Shown here piece after piece: positions 37,474-45,993 of a DNA stretch of 64,000 nt (its first letter is position 1; each line of letters starts with the position of its first letter). Source of the DNA: Microbacterium sp. SORGH_AS_0888 (GTDB lineage Bacteria > Actinomycetota > Actinomycetes > Actinomycetales > Microbacteriaceae); assembly GCF_030818905.1 (NCBI RefSeq), contig NZ_JAUTAZ010000001.1, forward strand, positions 3,286,001 through 3,350,000, in the 5' to 3' direction. The translations under genes were made by a program, and so were the position numbers. The notes under the pieces are model-generated. The model saw nothing but the letters and a program-made list of their open reading frames with translations. It was not told where the DNA came from and did not search any database.

Positions 37474-39159
37474 TCACAGCGGGCGTACGCCCTCGATGCT
37501 CGACAGCGGCACGGTCCGCTCGACATCCGCCGCCCGGTCCCTGCCGCGAAGCCGTCCGCCGCCCAGCCCCGTGGCCTCGAGCGAGAAGACCCGCGCGTTC
37601 CCGTCGGGCAGCCGTACCGTGACCTCGACGGCCGCTCGGGTCCGTACGGCCTGCTCGAGCTCCCGGGCCAGCCACGCGGTCTCCGCGTCGGGCCCCGCCG
37701 AGGAGCGCAGCGTCGCGATGAGCCGTGCGTACCGTTCCGCGGGGCCGACGGGCGCCGCCGCCTCCGGGGCCACCCGGCGCGAGAGGGTGTGCGCGGCCCC
37801 GTCCTCGTCGACGGCGACCACCGGATAGCGGGCCTCGGCCAGCGACCAGTACACGGCGTCGCGGTCGGCGCGCGAGATCAGCGTTCCCTCGTGCGGCACG
37901 AGCCCGAGCGGCCGCAGCGCCTGGTCGACCGCGACGGTCGCCAGCAGATCGGCATCCTCGGCGGTGACGGTCGTCAAGCCTGTCGCCGCGGAGGAGCCCA
38001 CTCGCAGCCGGGACCGGTTCGCCGTGGCCCGATCGATGAGGTATGCCAGCGGCTGCGGGATCCCGGTCAGCGAGAGCTCCCCGAGGAAGCTGCGCAGCGA
38101 CTCGCGTGTCTCACCCGAGGCGACCGCGGAGGCGAGCGACTCGGCGCTGAAACGATAGGTGGATGCCTGCGCGCGCGTCTCGCGCACGGCCATGCCGCGC
38201 AGGCGCTGTTCCAGCGCGGGCAGCAGGGGCCCCGGGGCGATCGCGGTGAGGTCGGCCTGCAGATACACGCGGTCGATCTCGGTGGGGAGGTGACGGGACA
38301 GCGACCCGAGCTCCGGGGCGCCGCTCTCGCGGAGGCCTCGTGTCCACGGCGGCTCGAGACCGTCGGCGGTCAGCAGGCCGATGCGTTGCGCGCGGCGGCG
38401 CAGCAGCGCGACGGCGTCCGGCCAGTCCGGGTCCAGGGGGTAGGCCCCGGCCCAGGCGGACGGCGGGACGTGTCGTCCGTTCGCGCGGATGCCGTCCGGC
38501 AGCGCCGAGACGAACCCGGTCGCCAGCGCCGCCCAGCGTTCGGGCGTCGAGGCGGCGATCCACCGCTCGGCGGACGCCGTGGCCTGCCAGGTGCGCTGGA
38601 CGTCGCGGATGAGACCGGCCGCGGCGGCGACGCCCAGCAGGTCCTCGAGTGTGTCCGCATCCTCCACGGACCCCGATTCGATCAGACGGCGGCGGTCGCT
38701 GACCGTGACCGGTCCGGCGCCGATCCGCGCGAGCGGTGCGGACAGTGTCCACAGCAGGATGTCGGTGAGCGACCCGATCGCGTGGAACGCGCGCTCGGCG
38801 GCGACCGCGACCTCCGCGTCGGCGGCCTCGGCCTCCGGCGCGGGAACGGGGCCGGGCCCGCCCGCGGCCTCCAGGCGTTCGGCTGCCGCGGCGTAGGGGG
38901 CGCCGTCGGGGCGGACGAGCATCCGCCGCTGCGCCTCGGCGTCGGGCTCCCCCGCGATCAGGGCCTCGATCGAGGTGCGTGGAAGGGTCCGCACCGCGCG
39001 GTCGACGCCGGCGGGGGAGAGGAGCTCCGCGGCGAGGTCGAAGAAGTCGCGCCAGCCGGCCTGCGGGGAGGCGTCGCGTGCCGCGAGCACGTCGGCGAGC
39101 TCCGCGTCGGAGAGAGCCGCCAGCGTCGCTGCCAGCATCCGCTCGTCGGAGGCTCCCAC
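37474..39159 (-). CDS. Helicase-associated domain protein, partner of XPB
   Basis: The 561-residue product belongs to the actinobacterial family with an XPB/Ssl2-like helicase-associated N-terminal region (pattern LSDAELADVLAARDA at the start, then ALIAGEPDAEAQRRMLVRPDG) and no ATP-binding motif. Its C-terminal half carries the conserved VYLQADLTAIAPGPLLPALE and TYRFSAESLASAV stretches. It is encoded beside the XPB helicase, as in mycobacteria, so a joint repair role is likely. The GTG at 39159 lies three bases from the upstream gene. Confidence 0.82.
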   Translation of the reverse strand: MGASDERMLAATLAALSDAELADVLAARDASPQAGWRDFFDLAAELLSPAGVDRAVRTLPRTSIEALIAGEPDAEAQRRMLVRPDGAPYAAAAERLEAAGGPGPVPAPEAEAADAEVAVAAERAFHAIGSLTDILLWTLSAPLARIGAGPVTVSDRRRLIESGSVEDADTLEDLLGVAAAAGLIRDVQRTWQATASAERWIAASTPERWAALATGFVSALPDGIRANGRHVPPSAWAGAYPLDPDWPDAVALLRRRAQRIGLLTADGLEPPWTRGLRESGAPELGSLSRHLPTEIDRVYLQADLTAIAPGPLLPALEQRLRGMAVRETRAQASTYRFSAESLASAVASGETRESLRSFLGELSLTGIPQPLAYLIDRATANRSRLRVGSSAATGLTTVTAEDADLLATVAVDQALRPLGLVPHEGTLISRADRDAVYWSLAEARYPVVAVDEDGAAHTLSRRVAPEAAAPVGPAERYARLIATLRSSAGPDAETAWLARELEQAVRTRAAVEVTVRLPDGNARVFSLEATGLGGGRLRGRDRAADVERTVPLSSIEGVRPL

Positions 39160-39161
39160 GC

Positions 39162-39428
39162 TCAGCGGGCCCGGTTCGCCCGCGCCCTCCGCACGATCGC
39201 CAGGATGAGCACCGTGAGCATCAGCAGGAACGCGACGATGGGCGCGAAATACACCACGACGCTCACGACCGGCCAGGCGCCGGCATGCGGGTCGACGCGG
39301 GCGCCGGAGCCGATCATGATCGCCACGAAACAGGCGATCGAGAGCACCACCAGCCCCAATGCCATGGACGCCAGAATGCGATCGAGGCGCGGCATCCCCA
39401 CATCGCTCTTGTCGCTGGGCTTGCTCAT
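39162..39428 (-). CDS. Small two-helix membrane protein
   Basis: The 88-residue product has two hydrophobic helices (about 20-42 and 52-78) and a basic tail (RRARANRAR). No family name is recognised. AGCCTA on the forward strand, TAGGCT in reading sense (39436-39441), is eight bases before the ATG, so the message is probably leaderless. It is co-transcribed with the helicase-associated gene two bases downstream. Confidence 0.65.
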   Translation of the reverse strand: MSKPSDKSDVGMPRLDRILASMALGLVVLSIACFVAIMIGSGARVDPHAGAWPVVSVVVYFAPIVAFLLMLTVLILAIVRRARANRAR

Positions 39429-39539
39429 CGGCCCCAGCCTACCGCCTTCCCGGGAGCGGCTAGTCTTGTGGGTGGGGGTCGATCGGTCCCCGGTTCCGTC
39501 GTGCCTGCGCATCGCAGGCCACAATCCAGCGAGGTCCGA

Positions 39540-39923
39540 ATGCCCACCGGCAAGGTCAGGTTCTACGACGAGGAGAAGGGGTTCGGCTTCGTCACCACCG
39601 ACGATGGCCAGGACGTCTTCCTGCACGCCACGGCACTGCCGGCGGACGTGACGTCGCTCAAGCCCGGCACGCGGCTGGAGTTCGGTGTCGCCGACGGGAA
39701 GAAGGGCCTGCAGGCGCTGTCGGCCCGCGTGCTCGACGCACCGCCGAGCCTCGCCAAGCGCGCCCGTAAGCCCGCCGACGACATGGCCGTCATCATCGAG
39801 GACCTGGTGAAGCTCCTCGACGGCATCGGCGGTGACCTGCGCCGTGGCCGCTACCCCAGTGGCGGCCACGCCAAGAAGGTCGCCGCAGTGCTGCGCAAGG
39901 TCGCCGATGAGCTCGATGCCTGA
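39540..39923 (+). CDS. Cold-shock-domain protein with C-terminal extension
   Basis: Residues 1-65 form a cold-shock domain (KGFGFVT and DVFLHAT are the RNA-binding motifs). Residues 66-127 add a basic helical extension (DDMAVIIEDLVKLLDGI, GHAKKVAAVLRKVADELDA) absent from short Csp proteins. This matches the actinobacterial CspB-like type that precedes DUF3027 genes. The last 17 bases overlap the next start, so the two are coupled. Confidence 0.9.
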   Translation: MPTGKVRFYDEEKGFGFVTTDDGQDVFLHATALPADVTSLKPGTRLEFGVADGKKGLQALSARVLDAPPSLAKRARKPADDMAVIIEDLVKLLDGIGGDLRRGRYPSGGHAKKVAAVLRKVADELDA

Positions 39924-40560
39924 CGCGGATGCGGCCGCCGCCGAGCCGGTCACCGCTGCGGAGCCGGTCACGGAGGACGCGTCGATCGCCGCGGCGGGCA
40001 CGGAGGACGCCGAGACCGACGCGGGGGCGGCTGTCGCGTCACTCCCGGACGAGCGGCTGATCGCGGCGCACGACCTCGCACTCGCGGCGCTGCACGAGAT
40101 CACGGCGCCGGCGACGGTCGGGCCTCCCGCGGGCTATGCCGCGGAGCCGGACGGCGTCGTCTCGCTGCGCTTCGAGAACCGCCTGCCGGGCTACCCGGGC
40201 TGGTACTGGACCGTGAGCCTCGCGCGCGTCCAGGACGAGGAGCCGACCGTGCTCGAGGTCGAGCTGCTCCCGGGCGAGGCGGCGCTCCTGGCGCCGGAGT
40301 GGGTTCCGTGGGCCGTGCGGCTGGCCGAATACCGCGCTCAGCAGGAGGCCGCCGCCGCGGCGGCCGCCGAAGCCGGTGAGGCCGAAGCGGAGGACGTGCT
40401 CGACGACCTCGACGAGGAGCTCGACGAGGATGACGATCTCGACGACCTGGACCCGGGCGACTTCGACGCCGACGGATCGCCGATCCTGCACGCCGGTGAC
40501 CTCGACGGCGTCGACATCGACGAGCTCGACGACGCCGGCGACGAGCCGGACGCCGACTGA
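39907..40560 (+). CDS. DUF3027 protein with acidic tail
   Basis: The 217-residue product has an Ala/Glu-rich head with an imperfect repeat (AEPVT twice), a DUF3027 core (LRFENRLPGYPGWYWTVSLA, about 90-108, and LAPEWVPWAVRLAEY) and a very acidic tail of Asp/Glu repeats (about 155-217). The core may be a small beta domain that works with RNA or RNA polymerase, but no function is known. It starts inside the preceding csp gene; a second ATG three codons on is also possible. The csp-DUF3027-serC order occurs in mycobacteria. Confidence 0.8.
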   Translation: MSSMPDADAAAAEPVTAAEPVTEDASIAAAGTEDAETDAGAAVASLPDERLIAAHDLALAALHEITAPATVGPPAGYAAEPDGVVSLRFENRLPGYPGWYWTVSLARVQDEEPTVLEVELLPGEAALLAPEWVPWAVRLAEYRAQQEAAAAAAAEAGEAEAEDVLDDLDEELDEDDDLDDLDPGDFDADGSPILHAGDLDGVDIDELDDAGDEPDAD

Positions 40561-40621
40561 CCGCATCCGCCGCCCGGCGGAGCGACCGTGCCGGACCGCC
40601 GTCACGTGGGGCGAGCAGTGC

Positions 40622-41743
<1,122 letters not shown>

Positions 41744-41838
41744 CTAGGCGCGGCATGACGGCGTCCCGCACGTCGGACGACCTCCGGCACACCCCTATTG
41801 GATAGGCTCGGAGGACCGCCGAACGTTCGAGGAAAACC

Positions 41839-42534
41839 ATGACCGATCTCATCGACACCACCGAGATGTATCTGCGCACGATCCTCGAGCTCGAGGAGGA
41901 GAACATCACGCCGCTGCGCGCGCGCATCTCCGAGCGGCTCGGGCATTCCGGCCCGACGGTGTCGCAGACGGTCGGGCGCATGGAGCGCGACGGGCTGGTG
42001 ATCGTCTCGGACGACCGCACGCTGGAGCTGACCGACGCCGGACGCCAGAAGGCCGTCGACGTCATGCGCAAGCACCGGCTCGCCGAGCGCCTTCTGAGCG
42101 ATGTGATCGGCCTCGACTGGGCCTACGTGCACGAAGAGGCCTGCCGCTGGGAGCACGTCATGAGCGAACAGGTCGAGCGTCGCCTCGTCGAGCTGCTCGG
42201 GCACCCCACGGAGTCGCCGTACGGCAATCCGATCCCCGGCCTCGACCAGCTCGGCGACCGGCCGACGGCCATGTTCGACGAGGGGGTGGTCGGTCTCGTC
42301 CGTCGCCTCGACGCGAGCAAGGGGCCCATCACCGGCACCGTGCGTCGCCTCGCCGAGCCCGCGCAGGTCGACCCCGAGCTCCTGCAGCAGCTGCGCAGCG
42401 CCGGCGTCACCCCCGGCGCGCACGGCGCCTACCAGTACAGCGAGGGCTACGTCCTGGTGCAGATGGACGGCTCGGAGGAGGCCTTGGAGCTTCCCGTCGA
42501 GGTCGCCGCGCACATCTTCCTCGTCGACGACTGA
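41839..42534 (+). CDS. dtxR: DtxR/IdeR-type iron-dependent repressor
   Basis: This repressor binds Fe2+ and then shuts off iron-uptake genes. The 231-residue product follows the DtxR layout: winged helix (about 1-73, LGHSGPTVSQTVGRMERDGL), metal/dimer domain with Met10, His79, Glu83, His98, Cys102, Glu105 and His106 at the standard places (HEEACRWEHVMS), and an SH3-like C-terminal domain. Metal ligands are complete, so it should be active. Confidence 0.95.
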   Translation: MTDLIDTTEMYLRTILELEEENITPLRARISERLGHSGPTVSQTVGRMERDGLVIVSDDRTLELTDAGRQKAVDVMRKHRLAERLLSDVIGLDWAYVHEEACRWEHVMSEQVERRLVELLGHPTESPYGNPIPGLDQLGDRPTAMFDEGVVGLVRRLDASKGPITGTVRRLAEPAQVDPELLQQLRSAGVTPGAHGAYQYSEGYVLVQMDGSEEALELPVEVAAHIFLVDD

Positions 42535-42542
42535 TCCCCGTT

Positions 42543-42562
42543 CCCGCCTCGTCGGAGGCGGG
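42543..42562. terminator. Hairpin after dtxR
   Basis: CCCGCCTC (42543-42550) pairs with GAGGCGGG (42555-42562) around a GTCG loop, eight bases after the dtxR stop. There is no U tract, as usual in this genome. Confidence 0.6.
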
Positions 42563-42602
42563 GCAAGCGTCCGCTGCCAGGGGCTCAGCGTGACTTAGTC
42601 GT

Positions 42603-42763
42603 TATACTCGGGTACCCTTTTGGGAGTCCACAGGCGAAAAGCCCGCCGTCGGACCCCACCCGGACCGCCTCCCCGGCTCGTCGTCCGATGTGGTGTTGAT
42701 CCGTACCTGGTGCCCCGACACCCGGTGCCGACGAGCCGGCGCACTGCGCGGAGGCTCCGGAGG
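42603..42763 (+). promoter_or_regulatory. Promoter and structured 5' leader of the M23 peptidase gene
   Basis: TATACT (42603-42608) is a good -10; transcription would start near 42615, leaving a leader of about 154 bases. In it CCGGCTCGTCG (42673-42683) pairs perfectly with 42729-42739, and next to it GCCTCC (42667-42672) pairs with GGAGGC (42750-42755), together a 17-bp helix with a ten-base bulge, ending three bases before the ribosome site GGAGGA (42758-42763). The structure could control translation. I do not recognise a known riboswitch family. Confidence 0.5.
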
Positions 42764-42768
42764 ACAGA

Positions 42769-43638
42769 GTGGCTGAAGAGATCGACAACGACCCGAGTGA
42801 CGCGAACGAGGCATCCGCCCTCGGTCGGCGGAGCCGGCGTCAGATGGCCGATCGGCAGCGCCGTGCGCCCCGCGCCGCGCGTGCGGCCACGCCACGGGCA
42901 GGCCGCGGCGGCATCGCCAAGCCCGCCCGGACCGTCGTCATCCTCGCCATGGTGGGCGGGCTCATCGTCGCCGCCGGACTCCCCGCCTACGCGGCGTGGA
43001 ACCCCGGCTCGAACGAGATGACCGTCGAGCAGATGGCGGCCGTCAACTCCCAGTCGCTCGTCGTCGCCTCCGACGTCACGACCGGCGATCTCGCCCGTGA
43101 CAGCTATGCCGCGACCACTTCCGACGAGCTCGATGCGAAGAAGGCGGCCGAGGCCGCCGCTGCGGCCGCGGCTCGGGCGGCCAGCTCCGCGGCCAGCGCG
43201 GCGAGCGTGCCCTCCTCGGTCAACCTGAACATGGTGGCGCCCGGCTCGGGTGCCGTGCGTTGGCCGCTGGACATGTCGCAGATCACGGTCGGCCGCGGCT
43301 TCGGCGCCGACGGCTACCACCAGGGGGTCGACCTTCTCGGCGCCTTCGGGACCAACGAGTACGCGGCCGCGGCCGGCACCGTCAGCTTCGCCGGCTGGTC
43401 CGGCGGCTACGGCCAGGTCGTCTTCATCGACCACGTCATCAACGGCGTCAGCGTGTCCACCGCGTATGCGCACATGAGCACGATCCTCGTGAGCCAGGGC
43501 CAGACCGTCCAGGCCGGTCAGCTCATCGGCCTCATGGGCATGACCGGGAGCGCGACGGCGAACCACCTCCACTTCGAGGTCCGCATCAACGGCGGAACGG
43601 TCGACCCGTGGGCGTGGCTCGTGCAGAACGCCGGCTGA
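42769..43638 (+). CDS. M23-family peptidoglycan peptidase
   Basis: The 289-residue protein has a basic cytoplasmic head, one membrane helix (about 53-75), an Ala-rich coiled region (about 110-140), and a C-terminal LytM/M23 domain (about 160-285). Zinc ligands are visible: His184 and Asp188 in YHQGVDLL, and His268 in HLHFEVR (His266 is the catalytic partner). The domain would cut peptide bonds in peptidoglycan outside the cell. GTG start is preceded by GGAGGA. Its long structured leader suggests regulation at the RNA level. Confidence 0.9.
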   Translation: MAEEIDNDPSDANEASALGRRSRRQMADRQRRAPRAARAATPRAGRGGIAKPARTVVILAMVGGLIVAAGLPAYAAWNPGSNEMTVEQMAAVNSQSLVVASDVTTGDLARDSYAATTSDELDAKKAAEAAAAAAARAASSAASAASVPSSVNLNMVAPGSGAVRWPLDMSQITVGRGFGADGYHQGVDLLGAFGTNEYAAAAGTVSFAGWSGGYGQVVFIDHVINGVSVSTAYAHMSTILVSQGQTVQAGQLIGLMGMTGSATANHLHFEVRINGGTVDPWAWLVQNAG

Positions 43639-43692
43639 CGACACGACATCCCCCGTTCACCCCTCGTGCATCCCGGGCGTGTCCCGGTGGGT

Positions 43693-43698
43693 TACGCT
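43693..43698 (+). promoter_or_regulatory. -10 box of the predicted small RNA
   Basis: TACGCT (43693-43698) matches the -10 form used before senX3 and several other genes in the window. Transcription would start near 43705. No clear -35 is seen. Confidence 0.45.
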
Positions 43699-43704
43699 GT
43701 GACC

Positions 43705-43858
43705 CGACGCTGAGTGAAGCGGAGGTCGCCGAGTGGAAAGCATGCCACGCATCCGAACCATGGATGCTCTCGGCCTGCTCGTCCTCCGGCATCACGTGAC
43801 AGGATGCCGCGGAACGTCCGCGCGTCCAAGGCGCTGTCTGTGAGACAGCGCCTTTTTT
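43705..43858 (+). ncRNA. Predicted structured RNA of about 154 nt upstream of the HNH gene
   Basis: The stretch has no gene but several nested helices: CGGAGG (43720-43725) with 43783-43788, GCCGAG (43728-43733) with 43769-43774, GCATCC (43749-43754) with 43762-43767, a separate hairpin CGCGGA (43808-43813) with 43817-43822, and a terminator with U tract at the end. It begins after a TACGCT -10. It is either an independent small RNA or a terminating leader of the HNH gene. No known family is recognised. Confidence 0.5.
43828..43858 (+). terminator. Intrinsic terminator with U tract
   Basis: AAGGCGCTGTCT (43828-43839) pairs perfectly with AGACAGCGCCTT (43843-43854) around GTG and is followed by a T run to 43858. 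It is one of only two terminators here with a clear U tract, and it lies 75 bases before the HNH start. Confidence 0.9.
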
Positions 43859-43933
43859 CATGCCCTCCGCCCAACGAATGCCGCAGGAATCGAATAACCG
43901 CGAAGCCGTCCCGGCCATTCGAGAGGACAGAAG

Positions 43934-44431
43934 ATGCGCACTCTGGTGCTGAACGCGGGCTACGAGCCCTTGGCCGTGGTCTCCTTCAGGCGAGCGCTCG
44001 TGCTCGTGATGAACGAGAAGGCCACCATCGTCGAGCAGGTGGACGGTGATCCGGTATGGGGGACGAACGGGGCGTACGAGCGTCCCGCCGTCATCATCCT
44101 GTCCCGCTATGTGCGCATTCCCGGTGCGCGACGCGTGCCCGTGACCCGTCGCGGTGTGCTGCGGCGCGACGGGCACCGTTGCGCGTACTGCGGGAAGTCC
44201 GCGACGACGATCGACCACGTCCTTCCTCGCTCCCGTGGGGGGAAGGACACGTGGGAGAACCTCGTCGCCTGCTGCCTTCGCTGCAACAACGTGAAGGGCG
44301 ATCGGACGCCGCAGGAGATGTCGTGGTCGCTCCGGCTCGTGCCCGGCGCGCCTCGCGGTCCGCAGTGGAGCGTACGGGGCACCGACCGCGCCGATCCGCG
44401 CTGGGAGCCCTATCTCGAGCTGGCCGCCTAG
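43934..44431 (+). CDS. HNH endonuclease family protein
   Basis: The 165-residue product belongs to an HNH family conserved in actinobacteria. An N-terminal region (LNAGYEPLAVVSFRRALVLV) leads to the HNH core: CAYCGKSATTIDHVLPRSRGGKDTWENLVACCLRCNNVKGD in order, with the catalytic histidine in IDHVLPRS and zinc-binding CxxC pairs on both sides. It may be a repair or restriction-type nuclease; its role is not established. GAGAGGAC precedes the ATG. It overlaps the convergent marR gene by four bases. Confidence 0.88.
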   Translation: MRTLVLNAGYEPLAVVSFRRALVLVMNEKATIVEQVDGDPVWGTNGAYERPAVIILSRYVRIPGARRVPVTRRGVLRRDGHRCAYCGKSATTIDHVLPRSRGGKDTWENLVACCLRCNNVKGDRTPQEMSWSLRLVPGAPRGPQWSVRGTDRADPRWEPYLELAA

Positions 44432-44940
44432 GACTCCACGTCGCCGAGGAGTCCGAGCCAGCGCCGCAGGATCGGTTCGAGGGCCGCGGCGTCCTCCGCT
44501 CCGAGGTCGTCCAGCAGGCGTCGTTCGTTCGCGAGGTGCGCCGTGAAGGCCTCATCGATCAGGCGGCGTCCCTCGGGCGTGAGCCGGATCATCCGCCGCC
44601 TGCCGTCGTCTCCCGTCGTCGTGCGCTCGACGAGTCCGCGGGCGACGAGTCGGTCCACGCGCTTGGTGAGGCCGCCGGTGGTGACCATGGTGTGCGCGGC
44701 GAGTTCGCCGGCGGCCAGCCCCGCGACGTCGGCGGAACGGCGGAGCGAGGCGAGCAGGTCGAACTCCGGCTCGCTCAGCCCGTGCTGGGCGTAGACCACG
44801 GCCAGCTCGGCGGTCAGCGCCAGTGCCAGGCGGTGGAGCCGGCCGATCACGCCCTGCGGTGTGGGATCGAGATCGGGTCGGGCCGTGCGCCACTCCTGCT
44901 GGATGCGATCCACGCGATCGGGGGGTGGGATCTCGGCCAT
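44428..44940 (-). CDS. MarR-family transcriptional regulator
   Basis: The 170-residue product has the MarR winged helix: LSEPEFDLLASLRRSADVAG, recognition helix MVTTGGLTKRVDRLVARGLV and wing RTTTGDDGRRRMIRLTPEG, with helical dimer ends. It is divergent from the EamA transporter gene with 40 bases between start codons, most of which is a perfect palindrome. The obvious model is autoregulation and control of the exporter, relieved by a ligand. TAAGAT (reverse sense, 44948-44953) lies eight bases before the ATG, supporting this start over an upstream methionine. Confidence 0.9.
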   Translation of the reverse strand: MAEIPPPDRVDRIQQEWRTARPDLDPTPQGVIGRLHRLALALTAELAVVYAQHGLSEPEFDLLASLRRSADVAGLAAGELAAHTMVTTGGLTKRVDRLVARGLVERTTTGDDGRRRMIRLTPEGRRLIDEAFTAHLANERRLLDDLGAEDAAALEPILRRWLGLLGDVES

Positions 44941-44944
44941 GGCG

Positions 44945-44976
44945 GAGATCTTATCTTCCCGGGAAGATAAGATCTC
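44945..44976. promoter_or_regulatory. Perfect 32-bp palindrome: MarR-type operator with paired promoters
   Basis: GAGATCTTATCTTCCC (44945-44960) is followed by its exact inverted copy (44961-44976). Each arm contains the -10 of one gene: TAAGAT at 44968-44973 for eamA and its mirror at 44948-44953 for marR, each eight bases from its start codon. A MarR dimer bound here would shut both genes. Confidence 0.85.
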
Positions 44977-44980
44977 TTCC

Positions 44981-45889
44981 ATGGAAGACAAAAGGATGCG
45001 GTGGGTGCTCCTGACCGCGATCGCGCCCATCGCCTGGGGGAGCACCTATTACGTCACGCGGCAGGTGCTCCCCGCTGACGCGGCGCTGTGGGGCGGTGTC
45101 ATCCGGTGTCTTCCCGCAGGCCTTCTCGTGCTGTTGATCGTGCGCCGCCTGCCGCGCGGGTCATGGTGGTGGCGTTCGCTCGTGCTCGGGGTGCTGACCG
45201 TCGGCGGGCTGAACGTGCTCGTGTACGTCGTCGCGCAGCGGCTGCCGACATCCTTCGCGGCCACGCTCATGTCCACCTCGGCGGCCGCCATGCTCCTGCT
45301 CAGCTGGCTCCTGCTCCGGCAGCGGCCGCGGCTGGCGGCCGTCGTCGGCGCGATGGTCGGGATCGTCGGGGTCGTCGTCATGATGGGGTTCGGCGAGGGG
45401 CCTGTCGACGGCTGGGGAGTGGCCGCCTCCGTCGGGGCCATGCTCTCGTCGTCGCTGGGGTTCGTCCTGACGGCCAAGTGGGGTGCCGAGGTGCCGCCGC
45501 TGACGATGACGGCCTGGCAGCTGATCGCGGGCTCTCTGGTCGTGCTCCCGTTCGCCGTGGCGTTCGAGGGGGCGCCGCCCGCGCTCGATCCGCCCGCGAT
45601 CGCCGGCTTCGCCTATGTGATCGTGGTGGCCACCTCTCTCGCCTACGCCGCGTGGTTCTCGGGGCTGCGGCATCTTCCCGGCTCGGTGGTGGGGATCGTG
45701 GGGCTGCTCAACCCCGTGACCGGGGTCGTGCTGGGCGTCTTCCTCGCGGGCGAGGCCTTCGGCATCCCCCAGGTCGCAGGGTTGGCGATGGTGATCGTGG
45801 GCGTCGTGCTGGGGGTGCTGCCGCGGCGTCCGGTGCTCTCGGCGGGGCATCTCGCTGGTTCGGACCGCTCCTCGCGCGTGTCCTCCTGA
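44981..45889 (+). CDS. EamA/DMT-family exporter
   Basis: The 302-residue product has ten helices in two EamA halves (about 10-135 and 145-285): IAPIAWGSTYYVTRQVLP at the start, the STSAAAMLLLSWLLLRQRP helix pair, and LNPVTGVVLGVFLAGE in the second half. Family members export amino acids, metabolites or drugs. The divergent MarR gene and the shared operator point to ligand-induced expression. ATG 44981 is placed by the -10; a second ATG at 44996 is possible. Confidence 0.86.
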   Translation: MEDKRMRWVLLTAIAPIAWGSTYYVTRQVLPADAALWGGVIRCLPAGLLVLLIVRRLPRGSWWWRSLVLGVLTVGGLNVLVYVVAQRLPTSFAATLMSTSAAAMLLLSWLLLRQRPRLAAVVGAMVGIVGVVVMMGFGEGPVDGWGVAASVGAMLSSSLGFVLTAKWGAEVPPLTMTAWQLIAGSLVVLPFAVAFEGAPPALDPPAIAGFAYVIVVATSLAYAAWFSGLRHLPGSVVGIVGLLNPVTGVVLGVFLAGEAFGIPQVAGLAMVIVGVVLGVLPRRPVLSAGHLAGSDRSSRVSS

Positions 45890-45966
45890 GCCGGTGTCGT
45901 CGCTCGATCCGCTGCTCGGGCAGGATGTCAGAGGTCGGGAATATCTTCGAACCTGACGTTGAGGAG

Positions 45967-45984
45967 CTAGAACATATGTTCTAG
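45967..45984. promoter_or_regulatory. LexA (SOS) box of the mutasome operon
   Basis: CTAGAACATATGTTCTAG is a perfect 18-bp palindrome with the LexA core GAAC-N4-GTTC used by actinobacteria and Bacillus. Its right edge overlaps the -10 TAGCCT (45982-45987) of imuA', so LexA binding would block transcription until DNA damage. Confidence 0.92.
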
Positions 45985-45993
45985 CCTGTCGGG

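Noticed and set aside
41820..41829. CGAACGTTCG before dtxR considered as a LexA box
   Set aside because: The GAAC and GTTC halves overlap with no four-base spacer, so it does not fit the actinobacterial SOS box.
42615..42768. The M23 leader considered as a c-di-AMP (ydaO-type) riboswitch
   Set aside because: The conserved core segments I would expect for that class are not visible. Kept only as an unassigned structured leader.
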